Shown: positions 24,901-34,200 of the stretch, piece by piece | Numbering within the stretch: position 1 is the stretch's first letter | How the letters are laid out: every line of letters begins with the position of its first letter | Assembly: GCF_000224145.3 (NCBI RefSeq) | Contig: NW_004190398.2 | Location: 342,310 to 406,309, forward strand | Origin: Ciona intestinalis | Taxonomy: Eukaryota > Chordata > Ascidiacea > Phlebobranchia > Cionidae | DNA: 64,000 nt | Direction of reading: 5' to 3' | Notes under the pieces: generated by a model | The model's input: the letters and a program-made list of their open reading frames with translations, nothing else | Database searches by the model: none | What the model was told of the DNA's origin: nothing | Made by a program: the position numbers and the translations under genes

Positions 24901-27900
24901 ATGTAATAGGATAAAATCCAAGCGGTGGTAGGGTGGGGTAAATTCAGCTACTAGCTTCACCACAAAACAGACAATAGGCAAAAGACTTCCCTTGATTTTC
25001 TACTCCAAACGTTTTAAAAACATGTTTGGGAAAGGTAAAACACAAATATATATATATATTTTGGTTTTATAAATTCAATTTTGGCCTAAAACCAAATTTC
25101 TGTATTTATAAGTTTGAATTAATTATCATTAAAATCTGGCAACACTGTGAAAAAAATGTTTGGAAACACTGGCACGAATACAATTTCATTATGGCTTGAT
25201 AAAGCAACTTCAGAGTGATCACAAATAGAATATGGGCCCTGGGTCTACTGAAAGCTAGGCTACCAAATGATGAAGTGGTTAACAAATATTTGCTGTGTGG
25301 GCACTGCACAATGGAAAAAAATATGACGATTTTTATAACACTAGAATTCCTCACATTTAGAAGCAACTATAACATATCACATCTACCTACTACTATTTAC
25401 TATCTTACATTTTAGGTTTTCAAAATGGGTGAAATGTAGGATAAAAAAAAGTACTCGGAAATAGGTTAATTTTTATGGCCTATGTACAGTGTACACAATC
25501 CATTAAATTTAATGTTTTGATGGCACAGTAATCACAAACAGATTAAACAAACAACAAGATTATCCTGGACTCATATCTCTATCAAATAACTTGCTCAACC
25601 AAATGTGTATTTTATGATAAAACTTTTGGAATACGAACAGTGAGAAAGATATATTCTGAGCAATCTGAAATTTGACGCCCAAATGAAGAATTTAAGGAGT
25701 TCAAAACATTTTGCATTACTTACAAAATAGCTAAAAATTCTAAAAACTGCCTCAGAAACTTAGACCACAGGAATACACACAGCAGTTAAACCACAATATT
25801 ACACACAAATAATGTTACAGTTTCCACCCATATTTTAAAGCTATAGTGCTCTAATTTTGTAAGTGTATACACTACATGGTTTCTTACTTAAGTACAAGAA
25901 AACAAAAAATCTGATCGCTGTAGAAAAATGGGTAATGTAACCAGCAAAAAAATGAAAATTTATAGCCTACAGACACTTTTAACATTCCTTATTCTGCTAT
26001 CAAATGTGTAGTACTTTTGGGTAAGATCAAAATGGGATACAGTTAGCACCCAAAACCATATTTTCTGATTGTGTTCTTAACCATTCAGCATTCTTAATGC
26101 TGTTTTAGATTTGAGAGCTACAGTTATATAAATCTTTAAATATTCTTTCTTTACCAGGCCCTACCAAATTAAACAAGAAAAAAAATGTACCATGTTACAC
26201 CGCTCTACCAAGTACCATATTATACAACCAAAACTTATTTTTACTTAAAAAAACAATGAAAATATGTCACATCCTACATCACCCTACTATGTATTATATT
26301 ACACAACCAAATGTCCATACTTATTTTACTAACCTGGTTTTTGCCTCTGCGAGTTATAGGCCTGTAGGTCCATTGGCGACAGGATGTCCCCTTTCACTAA
26401 ACGAGGAACCTCGGTTTGATTTTTCGAGATGGAATAAAGAGATGAGGTCCTCCAATCGGACCAGTAAACTCGATCCCGGAAGAGAGTGATCGCGTAGGGA
26501 TGCTCCAGAGCTCCCACCCACTCTCCTCCCTCCTCGGAGGAGAGAGGGATGTTCGTGGATGTAGAGTTAGAGGAGCGACTCTGATCGCTTGACTCCTGGG
26601 ACGTTGGAGGAACAACGAGCTGGTTGTTGTCGTTGTTACTGCTGAACATCTCTTCTCTAAAGATTTTTTTTAAAACAATACTTTTAAAGATTTAAATAAA
26701 AATTTTAGATCGTTTTAAAATTTTAGAAAAATTTGAAATTTTCAAAAAAATATTTCGAAAATTTTAAAAAGTTGTTGTCGTGGTTGCTGCTGAACATCTC
26801 TTCTATTGGGATTTTGAGAGAAAAAATGAACTTTTAAAGATTTTAAGCAAAAATTTGGACCTTTTTAAAACTTCAGAAAAAATTTAGTATTTTAAAGAAA
26901 ATTTTGAGATATTTAAAAAAAGTAACATTTACACAATAGCGTGTCATTACTCATTACGTCACTTATGCACTTACACCTACCTCTGTGAGCCATCTAAGTT
27001 AATACGATGAATAAAATGATGGCCAGCTTCGATCCAGTAAACTTTCCCTTCTTCATAATCAAGTGTGATTCCATTAGGCCAGTAAATATTCTGGTTGATC
27101 AGAACTTCTCTCTGTGAACCATCCATTCCAGAACGTTCTATCTTCGGCTCTTCGCCCCAGTCTGTCCAGTACATGTACCTAAGAACATATGTGTAACGGT
27201 AACTACTTTTAAAACAGGGGGAATATCATATGTTTTAGTATTCTAGTTGTACACCTAAACAGCTTTTATTTGTGTCTAATTATTTGTATCCCTGCTCCCC
27301 CCTTTACACCAAAAACAGCTTTTATCTGTGTCTAACTATTCCTGCCACCCTTTACACCTAAAACAGCTTTTATCTGTGTCTAACTATCCCTGCCTCCCTT
27401 TACACCAAAAACAGCTTTTATCTGTGTCTAACTATCCCTGCTCCCCCCTTTACACCAAAAATAGCTTTTATCTGTGTCTAACTATTTCTGCCTCCCTTTA
27501 CACCTAAAACAGCTTTTATCTGTGTCCAACTATTCCTGCCTCCCTTTACACCTAAAACAGCTTTTATCTGTGTCTGACTATCCCTGCCTCCCTTTGACAC
27601 CTAAAACAGCTTTTATCTATGTTCAACTATCCCTGCCTCTCCTGGACCCCTGCAGTATTACATGTTTGGCACCTATGACAGACCATACAAAAGTTCCATG
27701 GTGTGCCATACGACCAGATCAGTCCTCACAAAATAAGAGCAAGTGATTTAAACAGTACTAACTGAATTTTATGGGTGACTGAAATTATACCAAACATGAA
27801 GTACTGTATACATTATACTAACAACCATAAAGGGTCCCAAAAAATTGTACAAAATTAAAAAAGGTCTAAAGCTGGCTGTACACAATATCCGGAAATCGTA

Positions 27901-30005
27901 CATTTTGTCCGTTTTGTCCCGATTTCGCTGCCGCATGCGGAATTGGACACGGGTTTGCATACGACTTCGCATGCGAATTCGTACGACGGATACTGTGTAC
28001 AGCCACCTTAAAGCAAAAGTTTAGGACACCTGTTCTAAACAAACCTGTTATGAGGATCCACTGCTATAGCTCTCGGAAGGTCTAGATTGTTCCACAGTAA
28101 AACTTTCCTGTGACTTCCATCTAATTCACTAACTTCAATTCTTTTTGTTCCACGGTCTGTCCAGTACAGTTTTCGACCGATCCAGTCGCATGCGAGGCCT
28201 TCAGGTTTAACCATACCCGAAACAAGTACGTCCATTTTTTTGCGCTGTGGGGTCGTCATGTCAACGTACTGGATCTGTCGAAAAGTTGAATTTGAAAAAA
28301 AAACGTCAATGAAATTTTTGGAAAAAAAGGCATTTTTTTACTGTATATATTCCTTTTTTTGCTTATTTTAATTCTTATCATGAAAGATTATTTTGTGGTA
28401 AAAGTAAAGTTCTGTGTATTCTATAACATAATTTAAAATTGAAATTTATCTTTTCTAAAAAAAAATTATCAAACAATCCCTAGAAAATTCTCAATTATCT
28501 GAAATTAAACAAAATTTATTTGTAAAAACTTGTACTATAATATACCCTAAATATAACATATATAATTTAGAATTGAATTTTATCTTTTTAAACAAAAAAT
28601 ATCAAACAATACTCTAGAAAAATAATCCTATTAAACAAAATTTATTTGTAAAAACAGCTACTATTTATATACCCTTCCATTAAGACAGTCAATCCAGTAG
28701 ATATGCTGTTCCTCAAAGAAGAAATCACAGGCTAATGCTCCTTTTAAGTCTGAAGCCACGATAACTGTGTTGTTGGGCTCACCAGATGGAATTAATCGAA
28801 TATCAACATGATTTGCGAGCAATAAAAAAGGGGCGTTGAGAGCTAAAAAAAATTTTTAATATTAAAAAATTTTAAAAAATAATTTAAATTTAAAAAAACA
28901 GTTTCTAATAAAAAAGGTGTTAAAAGCTATTAAGCTAAATATAAAAAAATATTTTAAATTTAAAAAATTGCAGTCGATACAGTTTTATACAAATAACCTA
29001 CTTTACTTAGAAAAGGATGTTAAAAGCTAAAAAGAATAAAACCTATTTCAAATTTTAAAAATGACAGTTTGAGACAGTTTTACATAAATACTTTATTATA
29101 TAAAGGTATTTTAAATATATATATATATATATATAATTTGTGTTTTTATTCTATCACCAATATTTTAGCATATATAACTTTATTATTACAACTAAAATAA
29201 TATTAAAGTTACAGTTGTATTTAAAACTGAAAGCATTTTTCCCCTATCCAACAAATTTATTGTTACCCATCTAGCTAAGAAACAATGGCACTTGTCCATT
29301 TATGAAAGGTTTATCAAAACAGTTGAATTTAAACCAAGTTTCAATTTCAGTGTTTTGATTCGGCAAAAATAAACAAACACAATAAATCATTCTATTCACA
29401 CAACTTTATTAATAACACCATCAGTTTTTGTATTATTTAAACCATATTAAAACTTTACCTGTACATTACAAAACATAGGGCATAGTAAAGATAGTTTGTG
29501 ACAAAATTACATTTAGAGTTACAGATTTTAATTCATGCTCATTTTAAAAATTTCTATGTTGTGTACAATTGGAAATCTATTGAACCGTTTATTTAATACT
29601 ATTTATTTGCTGAATTAGATTTTTATATATGTACAAATATAAATACAATAATAATAACTTTTAAATGTGTCTTCGATTACGATAGCGAAGATTTAGAAAT
29701 ATTTTAAATGAAAAGACAGGATATAGCGACAAAACAACGGTCGTTAAAACACAATTACAAAGCATATATATTTAGAGAAGAAAATAAGCATGGTCGCTAC
29801 ACCTAGAAAGTTTTTTAATCATAAAAGACATATGCATATACTGCAATACAGGAAACTAATAATGTCAATTACTTCCTACAAAAAGAACAAGCAAAACTAA
29901 GTATTAGTAATGATAATAAAATATTGTATGACAATTAGACTTACCAGTATCTTTACTTGCATTTGATGATAAAAAGTATAAAAAAGAAATAAAAAGCAGC
30001 TTCAT
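335..30005 (-). CDS. LRP5/6: LRP5/6-type Wnt co-receptor, 3' end beyond window
   Basis: Single-pass co-receptor that binds Wnt-Frizzled and, through its cytoplasmic tail, Axin. Exons, 5' to 3' on the minus strand: 29945-30005, 28673-28842, 28045-28274, 26981-27178, 26334-26656, 16551-16682, 15532-15732, 13741-13909, 12521-12654, 12313-12448, 11485-11695, 8227-8460, 7435-7661, 6863-7053, 6283-6427, 5251-5447, 4676-4848, 4265-4474, 3559-3689, 2958-3107, 2341-2485, 1998-2121, 1536-1655, 877-1047, 335-415. All junctions are GT-AG and the phases agree, giving about 1421 codons. Order seen: hydrophobic signal peptide starting [12 protein letters not shown], then four YWTD propellers (about residues 20-320, 372-640, 680-945, 985-1295), each followed by an EGF module with an NGGC-type motif, then two six-cysteine LDLa modules with the SDEMNC ending. 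This order is diagnostic of LRP5/6 rather than LRP1, LRP4 or LDLR. The remaining LDLa, membrane segment and PPPSP-type tail are not in the window. Exon 5 carries a Ser-rich insertion and exon 17 a shorter one. Confidence 0.95.
495..679. mobile_element. MITE, about 195 bp family
   Basis: Left end TATAGTAGGGTGGGG, right end GTGTCCCATCTTCCCCCAC, with internal AACAACGGTCTATGGGAG. In the LRP5/6 intron after exon 24. Confidence 0.85.
1108..1207. mobile_element. MITE, internally deleted
   Basis: Has GGGACACCTTTTCATTCTAC and the right end CACCCTACTATA, but only about 100 bp. Confidence 0.75.
2464..2712 (-). repeat. Tandem duplication over the exon 21 acceptor
   Basis: About 50 nt spanning the LRP5/6 exon 21 acceptor (AG at 2486-2487) recur with high identity at 2602-2656 (AG at 2625-2626), period 139. 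The copy includes about 23 nt of exon. A degenerate third copy may lie at 2686-2712. Confidence 0.85.
3862..4052 (-). mobile_element. SINE fragment, reversed
   Basis: Contains ACACCTCGTGCCAGCTTACG and GCCGTTAAGTGCCTTGCCC. It is followed at 4055-4235 by a second tRNA-like head (CCGTGGCTCAGTGGTTTAGG) and a different body. Confidence 0.75.
5714..6310 (-). repeat. Tandem array carrying copies of the exon 15 5' splice site
   Basis: Units of about 88-100 bp, each containing a copy of the last 17-20 nt of LRP5/6 exon 15 and its donor. The authentic junction is at 6283. Copies of the junction block are at about 6177-6195, 6088-6106, 5999-6017, 5899-5917, 5811-5829 and 5714-5732. Two of them keep the exon end exactly (GCACGGAGCGAGCAG); the others read GCATAGATTAAGCAG or close to it. 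The outermost copy has changed GTCAG to the stronger GTAAG. Between junctions the unit carries a conserved GGTGGAATTTT-type segment. Confidence 0.9.
8461..11484 (-). other. Intron 11 of LRP5/6 (3.0 kb)
   Basis: Lies between EGF2's split exons (11 and 12). It contains a minisatellite of about 30 bp at 8950-9255 and, at 8461-8700, an imperfect tandem copy of the sequence next to the exon 12 acceptor. The rest is AT-rich with no coding potential that I can see. Confidence 0.75.
8950..9255. repeat. Minisatellite of about 30 bp
   Basis: About ten units built on CAGTGTTGCCAGATTATTTT and CAGTGTTGCTAAATTATTTT. The open frames across it are products of the repeat. Confidence 0.85.
11754..11946. mobile_element. 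MITE, about 195 bp family
   Basis: Ends TATAGTAGGGTGGGGGGAGG and CCCTCACCCTACTATA. Lies just upstream of LRP5/6 exon 11. Confidence 0.85.
12086..12290. repeat. Tandem repeat in LRP5/6 intron 10
   Basis: Three units of about 75 bp with CACACATGGTG, CACCTCATGCTCACTG and ATAACATGGGTGTCTTCTTA. Parts look like the SINE tail. Confidence 0.75.
13366..13740. repeat. SINE-tail-derived tandem array abutting the exon 8 donor
   Basis: Four units of about 95-105 bp with TGTTTTGTTT(T/C)ATACAC and GCTTACAAGTTACCACA, which match the 3' tail of the local SINE in reverse orientation. The array ends exactly at the LRP5/6 exon 8 donor (13739-13740), and most units contain AAAATCAC, the complement of the donor GTGATTTT. 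Confidence 0.75.
13895..14225 (-). repeat. Duplicated exon 8 acceptor with inserted 60 bp repeats
   Basis: Sequence around the LRP5/6 exon 8 acceptor (GCTTCAGAACCT, plus strand, from 13900) recurs at 14179-14220, period 279, including about 10 nt of exon and 40 nt of intron. Between the copies lie three units of about 60 bp with the motif CAGTTACACTCATAGTTGT (13985-14160). Further units follow at 14282-14405. Confidence 0.85.
15770..15908. mobile_element. hAT-like MITE in LRP5/6 intron 7
   Basis: Same ends as the element at 63342 (CAGTGGCGCAG ... CTGCGCCACTG) and a similar GGGGGTC-GACCCC internal part. The flanking duplication is imperfect, so this copy is older. Confidence 0.85.
15913..15952. 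repeat. (TA)n microsatellite
   Basis: A nearly pure TA run directly right of the inverted-repeat element at 15770-15908. Confidence 0.9.
17508..17625. mobile_element. MITE, truncated
   Basis: Left end TATAGTAGGGTGGGGGAAGA and internal TCTATGGGAGTCGTGAGAAT; the right end is missing. Confidence 0.75.
18277..18545. repeat. Tandem duplication of about 130 bp
   Basis: GTTTAATGTTTTAAATGCAG and GCATATAATAGTAAAAA occur in each unit, followed by CAAAAAATAAACAATATCA. Confidence 0.8.
20030..20470. repeat. Imperfect tandem repeat of about 130-150 bp, three units
   Basis: Units share AAATTACTTCTGAAA, CAAAATTGCA, AATTCAAA and a GTAGTTTAA-TGCTAAA block, followed by GATCTTGTT. In LRP5/6 intron 5. Confidence 0.7.
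21933..22130. mobile_element. MITE, about 195 bp family, full length
   Basis: Palindromic ends TAGTAGGATGGGGGAAGATG and CCATCTTCCCCCACCCCACTA, with internal AACACGACCAGGATATTT. It resembles the MITE described from Ciona (Cimi type); the family name is from memory and not checked. Confidence 0.85.
22763..23022. repeat. Tandem duplication, about 135 bp, two units
   Basis: GATGGCATGAAATTACTGAC, AATGATCTTGAATCTT and AAAAGGCAGAACACAC occur once in each unit. The 140-codon frame on the minus strand here is an effect of this duplication. Confidence 0.88.
23297..23510. repeat. Tandem duplication of about 105 bp
   Basis: AAAATACTTTTAGGTAACTT and TTTTACATA are repeated, with a shared AACCGCATTTTTT-like end. 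Confidence 0.7.
23931..24215. repeat. Three tandem units of about 120 bp
   Basis: Each unit has a CTGAGTTGTGTTTAAATA-like block, then TAATAAAAGCTGAGAAAATC, then AACTTGGCTTTT (the last is lost from the third unit). Confidence 0.85.
26618..26920 (-). repeat. Tandem duplication over the exon 5 acceptor
   Basis: The block GCTGAACATCTCTTCT (plus strand, 26641-26656) and neighbouring sequence recur at 26789-26804, period 148. The similarity runs on both sides, into the exon and into the intron. Confidence 0.8.
27245..27645. repeat. Minisatellite of about 50-58 bp
   Basis: About seven units with AACAGCTTTTATCTGTGTC and CTATCCCTGCCTCCCTTTAC, in LRP5/6 intron 3. Confidence 0.88.
28820..29042 (-). 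repeat. Degenerate triplication over the exon 2 acceptor
   Basis: The exon 2 acceptor context (28824-28850) resembles 28907-28950 and 29006-29042, each with an AAAAGCTAA-type acceptor and a run matching the exon start. It is more diverged than the other cases. Confidence 0.55.
29945..30005 (-). CDS. LRP5/6: LRP5/6 exon 1: start codon and signal peptide
   Basis: The ATG at 30005 opens a 20-residue exon beginning [17 protein letters not shown], a basic residue followed by a hydrophobic core and small residues, as in a secretory signal peptide. It ends at a canonical GTAAGT donor in phase 1, matching the phase-1 acceptor of exon 2 at 28842. No other ATG lies between this one and the exon 2 propeller sequence, so the start is well supported. 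Confidence 0.88.
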
Positions 30006-30420
30006 TTTATATTAAATGTTATTCTCTCTCATTAAAATCCCTTTTCCGTCGTTTAACGTGTAAAATAAAATCCAATGTCATAGTGTGCGCCTCCTTAACA
30101 CATCATACAGCTTTAACTTAACAGCCTGTATCAGAAAATAGAAAATAATCAGATAATACAAGTTTTAGAAACTATAGAAAGACGTTTTTAAGTCACAAAA
30201 ATAACTTTATAAATAATCTACGCTGTAAAGTAGATTCTAAATTCTAGACTCTAAAATAAATTCCACGTACTATACTTCTTGTGCACGCGGCAACAAGCGG
30301 CCGCTTTAACTAACTACGAAGTTGACGAGCAAGATGAACAAAGTAAATATTTTCAAAGATTCGCTTTTTTTCACGCTCTTAAATAAATGGGCGCCTCTTT
30401 AGCGTCAGTGCGTGGTTGCG

Positions 30421-30428
30421 TACAAAGG
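30421..30428 (-). promoter_or_regulatory. TCF/LEF-like motif upstream of LRP5/6
   Basis: Minus-strand CCTTTGTA fits the core of the TCF/LEF consensus, about 420 nt upstream of the LRP5/6 ATG in the less AT-rich putative promoter. Short motifs of this kind occur often by chance, so this is only a candidate. Confidence 0.25.
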
Positions 30429-31252
30429 AGCTGTACTGTCGGTCGGCTCGCCGAAGCTATTTATTGGGGTGTTGTATTTTAGAGAGTAAAATTGGTCGAA
30501 ATTTCGACGCTAAATTCCATTTTACACATTTTATTTGATTCCATACGTGTTCTAAATATCAGAGTTGGTAGATAAGCACGTTTATATACGGACTTGCGGA
30601 ATATTTATGATGTACGTATACAAAACGTAGGTATATTGTGAAAATATTATTAAAATATAGGCTACGTAATTTTGCTGGATACAAACACTCATTTTTTGCA
30701 TGGAAAACTAAAGGCATTTAATTTTTTTCGGTATTTATTCTAAACCAGTTAACAAACACTGTAAAAATGTCCATATGTATGCCTGAATAAGCACAGTGTA
30801 TTTTTTAAGGTTTTTAAAGCTTGCATTTAAAAAAAATCTTTTTGATTTGTGATTTTGCATACTGTCCATTAAACAGAGAATACATAAGACTGAAATAGTC
30901 GATATAGTGAACATAGATACTACATTATATACGTAGTAGTAGTATGTGGCGACGAACCAAACAGTCAAATATGTCATAATTCAGCTTGCTTTATTGCACC
31001 GACATACCACTCATTCACAACTGTTGCAAAAACAATAAAAATAATGTAAGTATCGCCTTTAATAATAAATATACGAGTGTCCTCACATTTTAACTTGGGT
31101 AGGACAGTACGAAGTAAGGCAATTTAAAAAACAATAAAACTAACGATGGCACTGACATGCAACAGAGGGCAATGCATCAAAACAATACCCTAAACTTATA
31201 TATTCATAACCTGCTACACACACATGCTTTTGTGATCTGAACTAAACCACAA

Positions 31253-31258
31253 TTTATT
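31253..31258 (-). terminator. Candidate polyadenylation signal of SPTY2D1
   Basis: AATAAA on the minus strand about 42 nt past the SPTY2D1 stop codon. The position fits, but the hexamer is common in AT-rich DNA. Confidence 0.45.
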
Positions 31259-31299
31259 GCCTAATATCACAGTGCGACACCGAAACCACGTTAATTTGG

Positions 31300-34200
31300 T
31301 TAATATTTCCCTTTTTTCTTCATTGCCTTTCGTTTTCTCTCTTCTTCCAGTTTTGCTTCTCTGGCATCTTCTTGCTGTGCGATCTTTAAACTGAAACCAA
31401 ACAACATTGATAAATTAATTAAATCAGGGCCAAGATCAAAAAGAATGCAAATTAAACTATACATGGCTAAAACAGCATGTCATTGCAACTTTATAAATGC
31501 AAACATAAGTGATGTCAATATTTAACATTTGTAAATTCACAGGCACAAAAACTGCGTCACATGGTTTACCTTCTTTTTTCCTCTCTTTCGATATCTTTGA
31601 ATGAAACATCCATCTTGGAAAGTTCATATTCACTCTCTCTGCCGTACTTGCTTCGATCGTAACCAAATATTGCTCCAATTTGTGCAGAAATTTCATCAGA
31701 AGCTCCTTCATCTAAAAACAAATTGTACATTTTTATGCTTGTCGCAGTATGATATATAATAAAAATTGAAAACATTCACATACCGACATACGCTACACAA
31801 CAGATAAAATTTATTGACAAATTAAAAAAAAGTTTGAATTACTTACATAAAATTTATTAACAAAATGAATGTACTAAATTTGTGTTTAAAAAACTGTGAA
31901 TAAATTATTCTTGCCTCCAATTGCAAGCACTTGATCTGCACCATAACACAGTGGTCAGTGTGCCTGCCTTTAGCTCAGAGGCACCCCATGGTCACTTAGG
32001 TTCTATAAGTTGTCTTAATTGTCAGCTATGTATTAAAAAGTATCCAAAAAAATTAAATACAAAGTTACATATGCGTTAACTCGAAAGTGGACAAAGGGTG
32101 TGTAAAAATAACCTGAAGCATAATGACTCTTAATGTCCAGTCACGTAAGGGTAAACAATTAAAACAAGGGTAAATATTTATTTTCACCCACCGTTGTCAT
32201 CAATGAAACCCTCCATGTCCGAGTCATACTCATCATCGTCAGAATCGAGCATTTGGGGACGCCGCAGAGCTGCAGGCAACCCATTTGGAAACCCTCTAGC
32301 AAGAGGATGCCCGTGCGCACCAGCCAGCCTACGTCTGTATTCGTCTGCTGCTGAACGTGGACCTTTAGGGCCTGGAAAAGGTAAATTTTTATAAATCAAA
32401 AATGGTAAAAAATGAGTGTTAATTATTTAACGTGCAGTGGCACAATGACAGTTACTATAACATAAGTTTTTTTTGTTTTATACACAATATGGCTACTTAC
32501 CACAAGTAAAAATTTTTTGGTACTATTTTTTTTATAATGTATGACTGACAATTTATTTTAGACAACCCATAAGGGACCACTGTGCCAGAAGTGATTGCGG
32601 CTAAGTGTCTTTTTTTACTCCCACAATTGTAACAGTGTCGAGCCTGGAACGCACTGATCTAGAGGCGGCCACACGTACCACTGCCCATGGCAGCGGACAA
32701 TGCCCAAGTCATATTTTGGTAATTTTTTTAAAAATTCTTAAAAAATATGTTAATTTTTTTTTTTAATTTGGATGGTTTTAAAGGATTTCTATTTAACCTT
32801 GGTTAGGTGGTCGTTGGTTGTTATTCGAAGCTTGTGGATAATTACTTCGAACCCCACCACTCGATACACTCAACGTGCATTTCGAGGATTCGGCTGCCCT
32901 GTGTGGGATTGACATAATTGTAAGTAATGGGGTAAACAAGGTTTCGTTAAACATTTTCACAAATGTATAATAATCGGTTCTAGGTTAAAGAAATCACCAT
33001 AAGTGTTATATTTTTTAAGATTTTAATAAGATCTGGGATGACATTGTTTAGTAGCAGTTACACTTAAAGTTGTCATAGACAGAATTTTTAACCTAATTAA
33101 AAATTCTGCTTAAGCATAAAGGCAAACACAAAAGAAAAGAGTAAATGGTAATGGCGCTATGAGAGAGTCAATTTACAAGTATACATCATTATAGTCCAAA
33201 ATATTGTTTCTAACAGTCATGTTATTAATCTGCTGGAAAAATATCAAAAACACAAAGATTGCAAGATTTTGTACCTTTTTGCTTGTTCAAGCAATTCTGC
33301 ATAAGGATTGGGTGCTTTCTTTTTAACTCCATTCGAATTATTCTCAGGTGGTTTCATCTTCGCCTGCTGCTTCTGCATGGCTTGTAAATACGGGTTGGTC
33401 GGCATTTTTTGCGGAACTTTTGGTTGCTCTTTTTTCAAAGGCACTTTTTTGTCGAAAACTTTTTTGTTTTTGGAAATTTCTGGAACTTTTTCGTTTTTCC
33501 TTCTATCCAGTTGCCCAGATTTTGGATTTAAAATTGTTTTCAGCAGGTTTTGAAAGTGAACTACTGCTCGAAGAGTTCGTTTTAACGCTGGGCAATTTTT
33601 GCTTTGAAGGAAACATCTTATGACTGCTGCTTGAAGAGTTTTTTGATCTTACGTCAAATTTTTCCTTTGGGAGCGATTTTGAGAGGGAGGAGAGACTTGG
33701 AGAGGAAGAGGACTTTTTCATTTCACCTCCGGAGGAGCTTTTCTTCTTAAATTTATCCATTAGAGCCTTGATCTTTGCTTGCTTACTCTCCTCTGTGAGA
33801 CCTCTGTCCAGCTTCCCAATTTTAAAGCTTGGGGAACCAGATGTCGTACCTTCAGATTTCCTTTTTACGCCTGAAATAATAAAAAGAATAAATTATTTAC
33901 CCTTTAACTTATAAATGAATTAAAACTGTTAATAAACATGGCTAAAAAGTTATTATACACAATTTTAAAATTAAAAAAACAATGGTTTTTATGAGCTCTT
34001 TTTTCAATGATAACAGATAAGAGCCTTTACTAATATTTACACAGCCTATACTGTAATAAAGGAAAACAGGAGTCATTAAAGCAAATTTATTATGCTTTAG
34101 TTTATATGGTAAATCTAAAATACATAAATATAACAACATACAATACAAATAGTCAAAAAACATTTGACATGTTTGAAAAATTTAGCTTTAAAATGTAACC

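Larger units (their letters stand above)
16683..26333 (-). other. Giant intron 5 of LRP5/6 (9.65 kb)
   Basis: The longest intron in the window separates exon 5 (end of propeller 1) from exon 6 (EGF1). I see no coding exon in it. It holds a full MITE near 21.9 kb and a truncated one near 17.5 kb, local tandem duplications (18.28-18.54, 20.03-20.47, 22.76-23.02, 23.30-23.51, 23.93-24.22 kb), and unremarkable AT-rich sequence. Most open frames inside it are short, or fall in tandem duplicates. Confidence 0.8.
30006..31299. other. SPTY2D1-LRP5/6 intergenic interval
   Basis: 1.3 kb between the SPTY2D1 stop and the LRP5/6 start. It must hold the SPTY2D1 3' UTR and the LRP5/6 promoter and 5' UTR. 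The part at 30280-30460 is markedly less AT-rich than its surroundings and contains the candidate TCF-like site. No exon was recognised. Confidence 0.6.

Noticed and set aside
877..30005. Assignment to LDLR, LRP1 or LRP4
   Set aside because: Those have LDLa modules at the N-terminus or in large clusters. Here four propeller-EGF pairs come first and the LDLa modules follow, which is the LRP5/6 order.
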